NCBI RefSeq assembly: GCF_000720325.1
Contig: NZ_JOJM01000016.1
Location: 1 to 64,000, forward strand
Length of the DNA stretch: 64,000 nt
Origin: Streptomyces sp. NRRL B-1347
GTDB taxonomy: Bacteria > Actinomycetota > Actinomycetes > Streptomycetales > Streptomycetaceae
Direction of reading: 5' to 3'
The notes under the pieces were generated by a model that saw only the letters and a program-made list of their open reading frames with translations, was not told the DNA's origin and did not search any database. Below, one piece after another: positions 52,147 to 61,907 of this stretch. Position 1 is the stretch's first letter; each line of letters starts with the position of its first letter. A program made the translations under genes and the position numbers.

Positions 52147-53766
52147 TTACGGCTTGGGCGTGGCGTGCGGGGCGCAGGTCACGTCACGGCTGTCGACCTT
52201 GCCGGTGAGCAGGTAGGTGTCGACCCGCTCGTTCAGGCACGGGTTCTCCAGGTTGGTGATGCCGTGCGAACCGGCGTCCTTCTCGGTGATCAGACGCGAG
52301 CCCTTGAGGCGCTTGTGCAGCTCCACGCCGCCCTCGTAGGGGGTGGCGGCGTCACGCGTGGCCTGGGCGATCAGCGTGGCGGGCAGGCCCTTGCCGGTCT
52401 TGACCTCGATCGGCTGGTGCTGCTTGCTGGACCAGGTGGCGCACGGCAGGTTCATCCAAGCGTTGGCCCAGGTCATGAACGGGTGGTCCTTGTGCAGGCG
52501 GGTGTTGTCCCGGTCCCACTTCTTCCAGCTGGTGGGCCACTTGGCGTCGGCGCACTCGACGGCGGTGTAGACCGCGTTGCTGTTCTCCGAGGCCTTGTTG
52601 CCCGCGATGTCAGACATGTCCGGGCTGGCGGCCTTGATCAGCGGCTGGCGGTCACCGGCGACGAACTTGCTCCAGTTCGTGGCGATCGAGACCCAGGTGG
52701 AGTCGTAGTACGGGGCGCTCTGGAAGTACGACGTCAGCTCGGCGGGGCCGACGACCCCGTCGAACGGCGCCTTCTTCGCGGCGGCACGCAGCTCGGTCCA
52801 CTGCGCGGCGACCTTCTTCTGCGTGTCACCGAGGTGGAAGACCGAGTCGTACTTGGCGACCCAGGTCATCCAGTCCTTGAGGCGCGTCTCGAAGGCGACG
52901 TCCTGGTCGAGGTTGGCCTGGTACCAGATCTTCTCCCGCGACGGGTTCACGACGGAGTCGAAGACCATGCGGCGCACGTGCGACGGGAAGAGGGTCGCGT
53001 ACACGGCGCCCAGGTACGTCCCGTAGGACACGCCCAGGAAGTTCAGCTTCTTCTCACCGAGCGCGGCGCGGATGACGTCGAGGTCACGCGCGGTGTTCGG
53101 GGTGGTCATGTGCGGCAGCATCCAGCCGCTGCGCTCCTGGCAGCCGTCCGCGTACTCGGCGGCGAGCTTGCGCTGGGCGCGCTTGTCGGCCGCGGAGTCG
53201 GGCACCGGGTCGAGCTTGGGCGCCTTCACGAACTCCTGCGGGTCGACGCACGAGATCGGCGTCGAGTGGCCGACGCCGCGCGGGTCGAAGCCCACGAAGT
53301 CGTAGGCCTTCGCGGTCTTCTCCCACAGCTTGCTCTTGTTCACGACGCGCAGCGGGAAGCGCATGCCGGAGCCGCCGGGGCCACCGGGGTTGTAGACGAG
53401 CGCGCCCTGGCGCTCCTCCTTGCTCCCCGTGTTGCCTATGCGGTCGACGGCCAGCTTGATCTGCTTGCCGTTGGGCTTGGCGTAGTCCAGCGGAACGGTG
53501 ACCCACCCGCACTGCACGGGCTTCGCGAATCCCCAGTCCTCCGGACAGTCCTTCCAGGCGACGCCCTTCTTCGCGGCCCGCGCCGCGGCGACGGCGGCCC
53601 CCCGGGCCTCCCGGTCCTTGGCGTACGCGGCCTTGCCGCCGGCGGCATCGGCACTGGCGGCGGGCGCACCGAGCGCCCCCGCGATCAGCGTCGCCGCAAC
53701 AAGAGCACCCGCGGATCCGAACGTCATCGCTCGTCTGCTCCGCGCGGTCATCGGGGTACGTGTCAA
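52147..53766 (-). CDS. tap: Secreted tripeptidyl aminopeptidase (Tap)
   Basis: An exported alpha/beta hydrolase of family S33 that releases tripeptides from protein N-termini. It follows S. lividans Tap closely along the whole length: DREARGAAVAAARAAKKG, VYNPGGPGGSGMRFP, FDPRGVGHSTPISC, nucleophile Ser in GVSYGTYLGA, TPYEGGVELHKR and the end CAPHATPKP. The signal peptide ends APAASA. I take TTG 53766 as start because GGGAGG lies 6 nt upstream; the ATG at 53751 (534 aa) lacks a good ribosome site and is the alternative. Confidence 0.93.
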   Translation of the reverse strand: MTRTPMTARSRRAMTFGSAGALVAATLIAGALGAPAASADAAGGKAAYAKDREARGAAVAAARAAKKGVAWKDCPEDWGFAKPVQCGWVTVPLDYAKPNGKQIKLAVDRIGNTGSKEERQGALVYNPGGPGGSGMRFPLRVVNKSKLWEKTAKAYDFVGFDPRGVGHSTPISCVDPQEFVKAPKLDPVPDSAADKRAQRKLAAEYADGCQERSGWMLPHMTTPNTARDLDVIRAALGEKKLNFLGVSYGTYLGAVYATLFPSHVRRMVFDSVVNPSREKIWYQANLDQDVAFETRLKDWMTWVAKYDSVFHLGDTQKKVAAQWTELRAAAKKAPFDGVVGPAELTSYFQSAPYYDSTWVSIATNWSKFVAGDRQPLIKAASPDMSDIAGNKASENSNAVYTAVECADAKWPTSWKKWDRDNTRLHKDHPFMTWANAWMNLPCATWSSKQHQPIEVKTGKGLPATLIAQATRDAATPYEGGVELHKRLKGSRLITEKDAGSHGITNLENPCLNERVDTYLLTGKVDSRDVTCAPHATPKP

Positions 53767-54003
53767 GTGAGGCCTCCCGCACATCGTTTCGGTCATTCCC
53801 TCGGTACGGGGATACTTCCGTCTGCGGGGGTGGTGAGGACAGGTGTGGTTGTTGTTCTTTACCAATCCGATAAACGGACCGGCCAGTGCGGTGAACGGTT
53901 CATGCACTTCAGCGGGCGGACGCTGGGGCTCCGGCTGGCTCGGGGAGTCGAACGGGGAGCCGCGGGAGCTGCGTCTGGGGCGGCGGGGCTGGATGGGTGG
54001 GGT

Positions 54004-54789
54004 TCAGGCCCAGCGGTGCAGTGCCTCGTCGAGGGTGTGGCGCAGGTGGAGGGCGTCGGGGGCCAGGGCCGTGACCAAGACTGCGGGGCCCGCGAGGGGG
54101 GTCAGGGTGGCCGTTTCGCCCAGGACTGCCGCTTCTGGGGGATTTTTAGAGAAAACTGGTCTCACGATGAGGAGTTGCCCCACCGCCCGGTGGCCCCCCA
54201 GGATCGCTGGGCCGTTCCAGCCCGGTGGGGCCTTGGGGCCGCAGGTCAGTTGTTGGTCGAGGAGGGGGCGGCCCGCGTGGTGGGCGGTGAGGCGGGTGGT
54301 GAGGAGGCCGGAGGGTTCGGCGGTGCGGCCGAGGACTTGTTCCTCGCGGAGGACCAGGCTGCCGCCCTCGGCGATGTCGACGCGGGTGGTGACCCGCAGG
54401 TCACTGCCCTGTACGGAGATCAACTGCTCGGGGAGCCAGCGCAGTTCCGCGTTCTCGGCGACGGTGAGGCGCACGTCGTAGTGCGCCGCGCGCTCGTCCT
54501 GGCCAGGCAGGGCCATCGTGGCCGCCGCGGAACCGATGTGGAGGCGCGCGCCCGGCTCCGCCGTCGCCTCGACGGTGAGGTGGTCGCCGCCCAGCGGGCC
54601 GCTCATCGCGCCGACCAGCAGGACGTGCGCCGCCGGGCCCGCGGCGCGGACGCGGCGCAGGGCCAGCGGGCCCTCGCCCGCCAAGACCGGGAGGGCGGTA
54701 CCGCCGCGGCCGTCGGGCCGGGCGGTGACGCGGGCGGTGGCGCTGACGCCCGCGGTGCCCAGGGCCCGCACCAGCGTGGGGCTCGTCAT
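54004..54789 (-). CDS. ureD: Urease accessory protein UreD
   Basis: A 261-residue scaffold that helps UreF and UreG insert nickel into apo-urease. The family segments [38 protein letters not shown] and [16 protein letters not shown] are present. Its ATG overlaps the ureG stop by 4 nt. It is the last gene of the ureABCFGD operon; UreD proteins of actinobacteria vary in sequence, and this one has the usual length. Confidence 0.92.
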   Translation of the reverse strand: MTSPTLVRALGTAGVSATARVTARPDGRGGTALPVLAGEGPLALRRVRAAGPAAHVLLVGAMSGPLGGDHLTVEATAEPGARLHIGSAAATMALPGQDERAAHYDVRLTVAENAELRWLPEQLISVQGSDLRVTTRVDIAEGGSLVLREEQVLGRTAEPSGLLTTRLTAHHAGRPLLDQQLTCGPKAPPGWNGPAILGGHRAVGQLLIVRPVFSKNPPEAAVLGETATLTPLAGPAVLVTALAPDALHLRHTLDEALHRWA

Positions 54790-55472
54790 GCGTCGGCCGC
54801 GACCCAGGCCGCGTACTGCGCGCGCACCCACTCGGCCACCGCCGTCACGCCGTCGGCCGAGCGCAGCGACTGGAAGACGACCGGCAGTTCGGCGCGCTGC
54901 GCCTTGGCGTCCGCCGCCATCCGGCCCAGGTCCGAGCCGACGTACGGGGCGAGGTCGGTCTTGTTCACCACGAGCAGGTCGGCCGTGGTCACGCCGGGTC
55001 CGCCCTTGCGCGGGATGTCGTCCCCTCCCGCCACGTCGATCACGAAGATCTGGGCGTCCACCAGGCCGCGCGAGAACGTGGCCGTCAGGTTGTCGCCGCC
55101 GGACTCGACGAGGATCAGGTCCAGCGGGCCCACCTCGTCCTCCAGGTCCTCCACCGCCTCCAGGTTCGCGGAGATGTCGTCCCTGATCGCGGTGTGCGGG
55201 CAGGCGCCCGTCTCCACGGCGGTGATCCGCTCGGGCGGCAGGACGGCCTGCTTGAGCAGGAACTCGGCGTCCTCTCTGGTGTAGATGTCGTTCGTGACGA
55301 CGGCGAGGGACAGCTCCTCGCGCAGCGCGTGGCACAGGGCCGCCACCGTGGCCGTCTTTCCCGTGCCGACCGGGCCGCCCAGGCCTATGCGGAGGGCGCG
55401 GCGCCGGCCGTCGGGGCGGTGCGCGTCCGCGCTCACGGCCGTGGTCTCGTCGTGGGTGTGATCCAGGTGCAT
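54786..55472 (-). CDS. ureG: Urease accessory GTPase UreG
   Basis: A 228-residue SIMIBI GTPase that drives nickel transfer to urease. The His-rich N-terminus (HLDHTHDE) may bind metal. P-loop GGPVGTGKT (32-40), [15 protein letters not shown], the nickel-binding CPH in [25 protein letters not shown] and [10 protein letters not shown] are all standard. It lies 149 bp after ureF and overlaps ureD by 4 nt. Confidence 0.96.
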   Translation of the reverse strand: MHLDHTHDETTAVSADAHRPDGRRRALRIGLGGPVGTGKTATVAALCHALREELSLAVVTNDIYTREDAEFLLKQAVLPPERITAVETGACPHTAIRDDISANLEAVEDLEDEVGPLDLILVESGGDNLTATFSRGLVDAQIFVIDVAGGDDIPRKGGPGVTTADLLVVNKTDLAPYVGSDLGRMAADAKAQRAELPVVFQSLRSADGVTAVAEWVRAQYAAWVAADA

Positions 55473-55525
55473 GGTTCTCCTTGATGGGCGTTCAGTTCAG
55501 TGCATTCAGCTGGGGGTTCGCTGGT

Positions 55526-55567
55526 GGCACCCGCCGTTGGGCACCCGCCGTTGGGCACCCGCCAGTG
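55526..55567. repeat. 14-bp tandem repeat between ureF and ureG
   Basis: GGCACCCGCCGTTG occurs twice in tandem (55526, 55540) and a third time with two changes (55554-55567). It widens an operon gap that is normally tight. Confidence 0.75.
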
Positions 55568-55621
55568 GTGACCCCCGCCGGTGGGGCCCCGCCGCCGGTG
55601 GCCCCGCCTGCGGTCCCGGTC

Positions 55622-56299
55622 CTACGACGCGAACAGCCGTACCGGCCACGCCGCGTGCGCCTCTCCCCCGATCTCAAGGAGCGGCGCCGACGCCGCCGGG
55701 AGCGCGTCGAGGCCTTCGGCGGGGACGCGTGCCGCCGCGGCCGCCGCCTCCGCCGCCACCCGGTCCATGTCGTTCCCGAGCCGCGCCAGTACGGCCGTCG
55801 CGTCGAAGGGGTCGAGGCTCAGCAGGCGCACCACTGCCGATGCGGGGCCGCTGACGGACTCGTAGGCCGCGCAGTACGCCGCGTCGACGGGCCCGAGCCC
55901 GGCCGCCCGCGCCGCCGCCCCGAGGACGACCGGCTGGTGGGCGCCCTTGGGGAAGGCCCCGGCCAGCGCGTCGAGTTCGGGTGCGGGCCAGGTGGCGCGG
56001 GCCGCCCGCAGGAGCTGGCGGCCCAGCTTGCGCGCGGCGGTCCGCAGGGCCAGGGACGGGGTGCGCGCGTCGGCGGCCGCGTCGAGGGCGGCCGGTTCGG
56101 CGACGCCGAGCGCGGCTGCCGCCGCCAGGGCGGCGGACACCAGGCCCGTGGTGTGCAGCCGCCCGCGGCAGAAGGCCTCAAGGCTCGGCGCCCCGGTGAT
56201 CCGTCCGGCCTTGACGGCCGCCTCGGCGCCGCCGGAGTGCGCGTGGCCCCCGGCGGGGAAGCGGCCGTCGGCCAGGATCAGTAGTGCTGCTCGTGACAT
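55622..56299 (-). CDS. ureF: Urease accessory protein UreF
   Basis: A 225-residue all-helical protein that acts with UreD and UreG in nickel insertion. LLILADGRFPAGGHAHSGGAE at the start and FPKGAHQPVVLGAAARAAG are typical. It starts 18 bp after ureC; the ATG at 56299 is preferred over a TTG 12 nt further upstream. Part of the operon, but the gap to ureG is long. Confidence 0.93.
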   Translation of the reverse strand: MSRAALLILADGRFPAGGHAHSGGAEAAVKAGRITGAPSLEAFCRGRLHTTGLVSAALAAAAALGVAEPAALDAAADARTPSLALRTAARKLGRQLLRAARATWPAPELDALAGAFPKGAHQPVVLGAAARAAGLGPVDAAYCAAYESVSGPASAVVRLLSLDPFDATAVLARLGNDMDRVAAEAAAAAARVPAEGLDALPAASAPLLEIGGEAHAAWPVRLFAS

Positions 56300-56317
56300 G
56301 TCGTACGGCAATCGGGG

Positions 56318-58039
56318 TCAGAAGAGGAAGTAGCGTTGTGCCAGCGGGAGTTCGGCCGCGGGAGAGGGCTCCACCAGCTCCCCGTCGATCGTGACCGCGA
56401 AGCTGTCGGGCGCCACCTCCACCCGGGGCAGGGCGTCGTTCTCCCGCATGTCCGCCTTCGTACGTCCACGGGTGGAGCGGATGGCGACGAAGCGCCGTTC
56501 GAGGCCGAGGCGCTCGGGCAGGTCGTCGTCGAGGGCCGACTGGGTCACGAAGTTCAGGGAGTTGAGCGAGGGGGCCCGGCCGCGGCCGCCGAACATCGGG
56601 CGCGGGAGCACCGGCTGCGGGGTGGGGATCGAGGCGTTGGCGTCGCCCATCTGCGCGTACGCGATCTGCCCGCCCTTGAGGACCACCTGCGGCTTGACGC
56701 CGAAGAACGCAGGTTCCCAGAGGACCAGGTCGGCCAGCTTGCCGCTCTCCACCGAGCCGACCTCGTGCTCGATGCCCTGGGCGATGGCCGCGTTGATCGT
56801 GTACTTGGCGACGTAGCGGCGGGCCCGGTGGTTGTCGGCGCGGGTGTCGCCGGGCAGGGCGCCCCGGCGGCGCTTCATCACGTGCGCCGTCTGCCAGGTG
56901 CGCAGGATGACCTCGCCGACGCGGCCCATCGCCTGCGAGTCCGACGACATGATGGAGATCGCGCCCAGGTCGTGGAGGACGTCCTCGGCGGCGATGGTGG
57001 TGGGGCGGATGCGGGACTCGGCGAAGGCCAGGTCCTCCGGGACCGCCGGGTTGAGGTGGTGACAGACCATCAGCATGTCGAGGTGCTCCTCGACGGTGTT
57101 GACGGTGTGCGGGCGGGTCGGGTTGGTCGAGCTGGGGAGCATGTTCGGCAGCGAGACCGCCGTGATCATGTCGGGGGCGTGGCCGCCGCCCGCGCCCTCG
57201 ACGTGGAAGGCGTGCATCGTACGGCCGCCGACCGCGGCGAAGGTGGCGTCGACGAAGCCCGCCTCGTTCAGGGTGTCGGTGTGGACGGCGAGCTGGGCGC
57301 CCGTGTCCTCGCAGACGTTCAGACAGGCGTCGATGACGGCGGGGGTCGCGCCCCAGTCCTCGTGGATCTTGAAGCTGACGGCGCCCGCGCGCAGCTGCGC
57401 GTGCATCGAGGCGGCGTTGGTGGTGTTGCCCTTGCCGAGGAACCCAATGTTGACGGGGCTGTTCTCCATCGCGGCGAACATCCGCGCCAGATGCCAGGCG
57501 CCGGGCGTGATGGTCGTGGCCTTGCTGCCCTCGGCGGGTCCCGTGCCGCCGCCGATGAGCGTGGTGACGCCGGCGGCGAGGGCCTCGTCGACGATGGTCG
57601 GCGAGATGAAGTGGATGTGCGTGTCGATGCCGCCCGCGGTGAGGATCTTGCCGTTGCCCGCGAGGATCTCGGTCTCGGGGCCGATGACGAGCTCGGGGTG
57701 CACTCCGTCCATGGTGTCCGGATTGCCCGCCTTGCCGATGCCGGTGACGCGGCCGTCGCGGATGCCGACGTCGGCCTTGACGATGCCCCAGTGGTCGATG
57801 ATGAGCGCGCCGGTGATGACGGTGTCGGGCGCGCCCTCGGCACGGGTCGTGCGGGACTGGCCCATCGACTCGCGAATGACCTTGCCGCCGCCGAACACGG
57901 CCTCGTCGCCGGAGCGTCCGGGGCCGCCCGAGCGGTCCTCCTCGATCTCGACGAGCAGGTCGGTGTCGGCGAGCCGGACGCGGTCGCCGGTGGTGGGGCC
58001 GAAGAGGTCCGCGTACGCGGCTCGGGACAGCTCAGGCAC
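56318..58039 (-). CDS. ureC: Urease alpha subunit
   Basis: The 573-residue catalytic subunit that hydrolyses urea to ammonia and carbamate. Nickel ligands His141 and His143 (GGIDTHIHF) and the carbamylated Lys224 (SFKIHEDW) are each offset by 7 from the Klebsiella numbering; the catalytic flap His lies in [22 protein letters not shown] and [11 protein letters not shown] are conserved. Its start overlaps the end of ureB by 8 nt. Complete. Confidence 0.97.
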   Translation of the reverse strand: MPELSRAAYADLFGPTTGDRVRLADTDLLVEIEEDRSGGPGRSGDEAVFGGGKVIRESMGQSRTTRAEGAPDTVITGALIIDHWGIVKADVGIRDGRVTGIGKAGNPDTMDGVHPELVIGPETEILAGNGKILTAGGIDTHIHFISPTIVDEALAAGVTTLIGGGTGPAEGSKATTITPGAWHLARMFAAMENSPVNIGFLGKGNTTNAASMHAQLRAGAVSFKIHEDWGATPAVIDACLNVCEDTGAQLAVHTDTLNEAGFVDATFAAVGGRTMHAFHVEGAGGGHAPDMITAVSLPNMLPSSTNPTRPHTVNTVEEHLDMLMVCHHLNPAVPEDLAFAESRIRPTTIAAEDVLHDLGAISIMSSDSQAMGRVGEVILRTWQTAHVMKRRRGALPGDTRADNHRARRYVAKYTINAAIAQGIEHEVGSVESGKLADLVLWEPAFFGVKPQVVLKGGQIAYAQMGDANASIPTPQPVLPRPMFGGRGRAPSLNSLNFVTQSALDDDLPERLGLERRFVAIRSTRGRTKADMRENDALPRVEVAPDSFAVTIDGELVEPSPAAELPLAQRYFLF

Positions 58040-58472
58040 CTGATGCTCCGTTCGCTTCGCCGCCGGCGAGGCGCCCGTGCGGGCCGTCGGTCGACTGCGG
58101 TCCAGTGGCTTCGCCCGCGTCGAGCGCGCCCCCGGTCTCCCCGCGCAGTCCGGGTACGACGCGGGCGCCGGCGAGGGGGACGAGCTCCACGTCCACCGGA
58201 ATGCCGGGCTCGAAGCGCACGGCGGTGCCCGCGGCGATGTTGAGCCGCTTGCCGCGCGCGGCCACGCGGTCGAAGTCCAGACCGGGGTTGGCCTCGGCGA
58301 AGTGGTAGTGGGAGCCGACCTGGACGGGCCGGTCGGCGGCGTTCAGGACGGTGAGGCGGGTCGTCTCGCGGCCCTCGTTGTAGGGGACGGGCTCCTCGGC
58401 GAACAGGATCTCCCCGGGGATCGGCCCCGGGGTCGGCCCTGGGCCCGTGCCGGTCGCGGTCGCGGTGTTCAT
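58032..58472 (-). CDS. ureB: Urease beta subunit
   Basis: A 146-residue structural subunit. The conserved core is [38 protein letters not shown] and [18 protein letters not shown] ~35-residue C-terminal extension after VVPGLRG (Gly/Ala/Asp-rich) is longer than usual. The ATG at 58472 follows GGGAG and lies 16 nt after ureA. Confidence 0.95.
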   Translation of the reverse strand: MNTATATGTGPGPTPGPIPGEILFAEEPVPYNEGRETTRLTVLNAADRPVQVGSHYHFAEANPGLDFDRVAARGKRLNIAAGTAVRFEPGIPVDVELVPLAGARVVPGLRGETGGALDAGEATGPQSTDGPHGRLAGGEANGASGA

Positions 58473-58488
58473 GCTGCGCGAACTCCCG

Positions 58489-58791
58489 TCACACGATCGG
58501 GTCATGGACGGTGACGAGCTTGGTGCCGTCCGGGAAGGTCGCCTCGACCTGGACGTCGTGGATCATCTCGGGGATGCCCTCCATGACGTCGTCCCGCGTG
58601 AGCACCCTGCGGCCCGACGACATCAGGTCGGCGACGCTGCGGCCGTCCCGGGCGCCCTCCAGGATGTGCGAGGTGATGAGGGCGATCGCCTCGGGGTGGT
58701 TGAGCCTGAGGCCGCGCGCCCTGCGCTTCTCGGCCACGTCGGCGGCCACATGGATGAGCAGTCTCTCCTGCTCGTGCGGGGTCAGTTGCAC
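58489..58791 (-). CDS. ureA: Urease gamma subunit
   Basis: A 100-residue subunit, the exact family length. [40 protein letters not shown] and VTVHDPIV are standard. The GTG at 58791 is the start: GAGGTGG lies 3 nt upstream and the family begins there, while the longer in-frame extension has no homology. First gene of the urease operon; a GlnR-box candidate is 157 bp upstream. Confidence 0.95.
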   Translation of the reverse strand: MQLTPHEQERLLIHVAADVAEKRRARGLRLNHPEAIALITSHILEGARDGRSVADLMSSGRRVLTRDDVMEGIPEMIHDVQVEATFPDGTKLVTVHDPIV

Positions 58792-58947
58792 GTCCCACCT
58801 CACAGTCCTCGCCCCGGACCGTGCGGGGTCCGGCTGCCGCGGCCACCGCGACGGGGATAGATGTAACACGCAGCGACTCGCGTGCCGGTGTCCACTTTCG
58901 CTTACGGAATCCCCAGGTGGCGTGGCAGGGCAGGCTAGTTGGACGGA

Positions 58948-58963
58948 GTTTCAGCGAGGTTAA
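58948..58963 (-). promoter_or_regulatory. Candidate GlnR box upstream of ureA
   Basis: On the minus strand TTAAC, six bases, then GAAAC matches the GlnR half-site consensus (gTnAC-n6-GaAAC) at all but the first base. GlnR is the nitrogen regulator of Streptomyces and urease genes are among its reported targets in S. coelicolor. Only one a/b pair is seen. Confidence 0.5.
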
Positions 58964-58988
58964 CCAGCCTTTGACCCGATCATGACTG

Positions 58989-59609
58989 TCAGCGGGGCTC
59001 CGCCATACTCATCAGACCGCGCAGGCCGCTCTGCAGCGCCTCCACCGGGACGCCGTCGAACAGCGCGATCTGCGCGGCGAATCCCTGCGCGACGGCGATC
59101 ATCGTGCGCGCGACGTGGTCGGCGGGGACGTCGGCCCGGATCATGCCCGCCTCCTGGTAGCCCTCGACGATCCGCACCCAGGCCGCGCGCACCGCCGCGT
59201 ACCCGCCCTGCATGACCTCGCGCAGCTCGGCGTTGCGGAGCGTCTCCGTCCACACCTGGACGAGCAGGCGCGGGAAGTACGACTCGCCCCCCTCGCGCAG
59301 CCCCGGCTTCAGATCGAGGACCTGGCCGAGCGCGCGGCCCACGAGGACGTCCGGAGCGGGCGGCGGGACCTGGCGCGCGGCGGCCTCGAAGATGCCCCGG
59401 ATCTCGTCGAGGACCTCGGAGACGATGGCCTTGATCAGCTCCTCCTTGCCGCTGAAGTAGCGGTACACCGCGCCCGCGGAGAGGCCGACCTCCTTGAGCA
59501 CGTCCTGCATCGACGTGGCGTGGAAGCCGTTGCGGGCGAAGCAGAGCGCGGCGCCGTCGAGGATCTGGCGGCGACGGGCGTCGAGGTGTTCCTGGGATAC
59601 GCGGGCCAT
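58989..59609 (-). CDS. TetR-family regulator
   Basis: A 206-residue repressor. HTH at ~8-55: RRRQILDGAALCFARNGFHA, MQDVLKEVGLSAGAVYRYFSGKEELI. The C-terminal domain begins near residue 80 and includes VQVWTETLRNAELREVM. Start at 59609. It is divergent from a membrane protein gene at 59760, and two AACGAAC repeats in the gap are probable operators, so it likely represses that gene and itself. Confidence 0.93.
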   Translation of the reverse strand: MARVSQEHLDARRRQILDGAALCFARNGFHATSMQDVLKEVGLSAGAVYRYFSGKEELIKAIVSEVLDEIRGIFEAAARQVPPPAPDVLVGRALGQVLDLKPGLREGGESYFPRLLVQVWTETLRNAELREVMQGGYAAVRAAWVRIVEGYQEAGMIRADVPADHVARTMIAVAQGFAAQIALFDGVPVEALQSGLRGLMSMAEPR

Positions 59610-59623
59610 GCGAATCAACGTAG

Positions 59624-59698
59624 AACGAACATTCCTTCTTGACAAGCGACGCACACCGCCGCACTGTGGGGCCAACAGCAAAAACGAACGATCCTTCT
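59624..59698. promoter_or_regulatory. Repeated operator candidates in the tetR/membrane-protein gap
   Basis: AACGAACATTCCTTCT (59624-59639) and AACGAACGATCCTTCT (59683-59698) differ at two bases and are 59 bp apart. Each has the GAAC/TTC imperfect dyad common in TetR operators. They flank the divergent start region. Confidence 0.55.
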
Positions 59699-59759
59699 CT
59701 TTAAATCCTGCTCGCTAAATCTCTCTGTGAGTCCGCCCTCCTCCCGCGCTGGAGAAGCC

Positions 59760-60770
59760 ATGCCCATGCCGTCCACGACCGCATCACCGCAGACCGGGCG
59801 CATGCTGACGGTCGTCGCGCTCGTCCCTGTCCTGGTGGCGCTCGCCCTGTGGGCCTTCGCCTGGCCCGCCGCCAGGACCGCCCCGCGCGACCTGCCGCTC
59901 GGCGTCGCGGGCCCGGCGGCCGCGGCCGCCCCCGTACAGCGCCAGCTGGAGCAGCGCGAGGGCGCGTTCGACATCCACCGGTACGCCGACGAGGCCGCGG
60001 CCCGGGCCGCGATCGAGGACCGGTCCGTCTACGGCGCGGTCGTCGTCACCGAGCGCGGGCCGAAGCTCCTGACCGCGTCGGCGGCGAGCCCGGTCGTCGC
60101 CCAGCTGCTCCAGCAGGCGGTGGCCGAGCGGGCGCCGGAGGGCGCGCGGGTGACGGCCGTCGACGTGGTGCCCGCGCCGCGCGCGGATCCGCGGGGCTCC
60201 GCGCTCGGGTCGAGCGTGCTGCCGCTGGCCATCGCCGGGGTGGCGGCGGGCTCCCTCGTCACCCTGCGCGGGCTGCGCGGAGCGCGGGCCGCGGCCACGC
60301 TGGTGCTCGCGGCGGCCCTCGTGGGCGTGGTCGCGGCGGCACTCGCCCACAGCTGGCTCGGCATCCTGACCGGTGACTGGTGGACGGAGGCCGGGGTGCT
60401 TGGGCTCACCGCGCTCGCCATCGCCTCGGCAGTGGCCGGGTGCGCGGCGCTGCTCGGCCCGGCGGGCATCGGCGCGGGCGCCCTGCTGATGGTGCTGCTC
60501 GGCAACCCGTTCTCGGGCGTGACGTCGGCGCCGCAGCTGCTGCCCGAACCGGTGGGGTTCATCGGACAGTTGCTGCCGCCGGGCGCGGGCGGCTCACTGC
60601 TCAGGTCGGTGGCGTTCTTCGACGGCGCGGCGGCCACGGGCCCCGCGGTCACCCTGGCCGTGTGGGCCGCGCTCGGCCTGGGAGCCGTACTGCTCGGGGC
60701 GCGGCGCGGGCAGCCCGCGCCGGGGACGGGCGCGCCGACCGTGGCGCGTGATGCGGTGCCGGTCGGCTGA
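59760..60770 (+). CDS. Polytopic membrane protein, ABC-2/YhgE-like
   Basis: A 336-residue membrane protein with one N-terminal helix ([20 protein letters not shown]), an outside domain of ~120 residues, then about five helices (from [18 protein letters not shown] to [16 protein letters not shown]). The layout resembles ABC-2 permeases and YhgE/Pip-type proteins, and the motif [15 protein letters not shown] near 245-259 is typical of that group. No ATPase is adjacent. Probably efflux- or envelope-related and controlled by the divergent TetR. GGAGAAG precedes the ATG. Confidence 0.75.
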   Translation: MPMPSTTASPQTGRMLTVVALVPVLVALALWAFAWPAARTAPRDLPLGVAGPAAAAAPVQRQLEQREGAFDIHRYADEAAARAAIEDRSVYGAVVVTERGPKLLTASAASPVVAQLLQQAVAERAPEGARVTAVDVVPAPRADPRGSALGSSVLPLAIAGVAAGSLVTLRGLRGARAAATLVLAAALVGVVAAALAHSWLGILTGDWWTEAGVLGLTALAIASAVAGCAALLGPAGIGAGALLMVLLGNPFSGVTSAPQLLPEPVGFIGQLLPPGAGGSLLRSVAFFDGAAATGPAVTLAVWAALGLGAVLLGARRGQPAPGTGAPTVARDAVPVG

Positions 60771-60812
60771 GCGGGCCGCCCCCGCGCCCCTGGAGCTTCG
60801 ACGCGAGCCGTC

Positions 60813-60848
60813 GTGCGCCCCCGTCCGCGAGAGCGGGCGGGGGCGCAC
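60813..60848. terminator. Strong bidirectional hairpin
   Basis: Two 16-nt arms starting GTGCGCCCCCG and ending CGGGGGCGCAC pair with one G-T pair around a GAGA loop, between convergent genes. Confidence 0.8.
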
Positions 60849-60898
60849 GACGTTCGTGGTTCACTGCCGCGCCCGGCCGTGCGGCCGGCGTCGGCCCG

Positions 60899-61180
60899 CT
60901 ACGTCATCCGCGGCCCGTGGTGCTCAGCCGCGATGCCGAAGCGCTGCCGCTCCCCGGCGGCGGCCGTGGCCGTGCCACCGATCGACGACACCGCGGTGAT
61001 CACCTGCTCCTGCGCGGGCTCCTCCGCCTCTTCGAGGCGTCGCAGGTCGTCCGCCGACACCAGGGCCACGAGCGGCTTGCCGTGCCGCGTGACGACCACG
61101 CGCTCACCGCCGTACACCACGCGGTTGATCAGGTCGGCGAGCTCCGCCCGGGCTTGCGTCACCGGAATCTCGTAGGCCAT
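60899..61180 (-). CDS. Phd/YefM-type antitoxin, no visible toxin
   Basis: A 93-residue protein with the Phd/YefM fold: [46 protein letters not shown] over residues 5-50. The C-terminal ~40 residues are where a toxin would bind. No RelE, YoeB or Doc-type gene lies on either side: upstream is ClpP in the other direction and downstream a terminator. It may be an orphan or act in trans. Confidence 0.85.
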   Translation of the reverse strand: MAYEIPVTQARAELADLINRVVYGGERVVVTRHGKPLVALVSADDLRRLEEAEEPAQEQVITAVSSIGGTATAAAGERQRFGIAAEHHGPRMT

Positions 61181-61270
61181 GCCCCCATCATATCGTCACG
61201 TACGTCCTGTACATTTTTTACAGAAGGCCGTCGCGGTCGGTGGCGGCCTCGTGCTGCCAGGAGGCGTGCC

Positions 61271-61900
61271 ATGCGCGGACCGTCCGCCCGTTCCGTCCTG
61301 CCGGAGTTCACCGAGCGCACCAGTTCGGGCCTGCGCACCTGGGATCCGTACTCCAAGCTCCTGGAGGAGCGCATCGTCTTCCTCGGCACGCCGATCGACG
61401 ACGTCTCGGCGAACGACGTGATGGCCCAGGTCCTCTACTTGGAGCACGCGGCGCCGGACCGGGACATCTCGCTCTACATCAACTCCCCCGGCGGCGACTT
61501 CAGCGCGACGACGGCGATCTACGACACGCTGCTGTACGCCTCCTGCGAGGTGGAGACGGTCTGCCTCGGCCAGGCCGCGTCCGCCGCCGCGGTGCCGCTC
61601 GCCGCGGGCACCCCCGGCAAGCGGGCGATCCTGCCCGGCGCCCGGGTGCTGCTCCGGCAGCCCGCCCTGCCCGAGCCGGTGCGCGGCCAGCCGACCGACC
61701 TGGGCATCCGCGCGGAGGAACTGCGGCGCACCCGCGCGCTCCTGGAAGGGATGCTCGTCCGGCACACCGGGCGTACGCCCGGGCAGGTCTCGGCGGACAT
61801 CGAGCGGGACACGGTGCTCGACGCCGAAGCCGCCCTCGCCTACGGTCTGGTGGACCGGGTCGTCCCGAGCCGCAAGGCCGCGCGCCCGGACGCGGGATGA
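61271..61900 (+). CDS. ClpP-family protein with Arg at the catalytic His position
   Basis: A 209-residue ClpP paralogue. [39 protein letters not shown] and the nucleophile Ser104 ([14 protein letters not shown]) are intact and the Asp of the triad (Asp180, [18 protein letters not shown]) is present. The His that precedes QP in active ClpPs (HQP) is Arg129 here ([11 protein letters not shown]), so the triad is broken. Length is normal and AGGAGG lies 6 nt before the ATG, so the gene is under selection. It may be a structural or regulatory ring subunit. A small unknown gene follows 7 nt downstream. Confidence 0.9.
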   Translation: MRGPSARSVLPEFTERTSSGLRTWDPYSKLLEERIVFLGTPIDDVSANDVMAQVLYLEHAAPDRDISLYINSPGGDFSATTAIYDTLLYASCEVETVCLGQAASAAAVPLAAGTPGKRAILPGARVLLRQPALPEPVRGQPTDLGIRAEELRRTRALLEGMLVRHTGRTPGQVSADIERDTVLDAEAALAYGLVDRVVPSRKAARPDAG

Positions 61901-61907
61901 GGCGCGG

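Noticed and set aside
55481..56284. Plus-strand frame across ureF
   Set aside because: Antisense shadow of ureF; no homology and no start signal.
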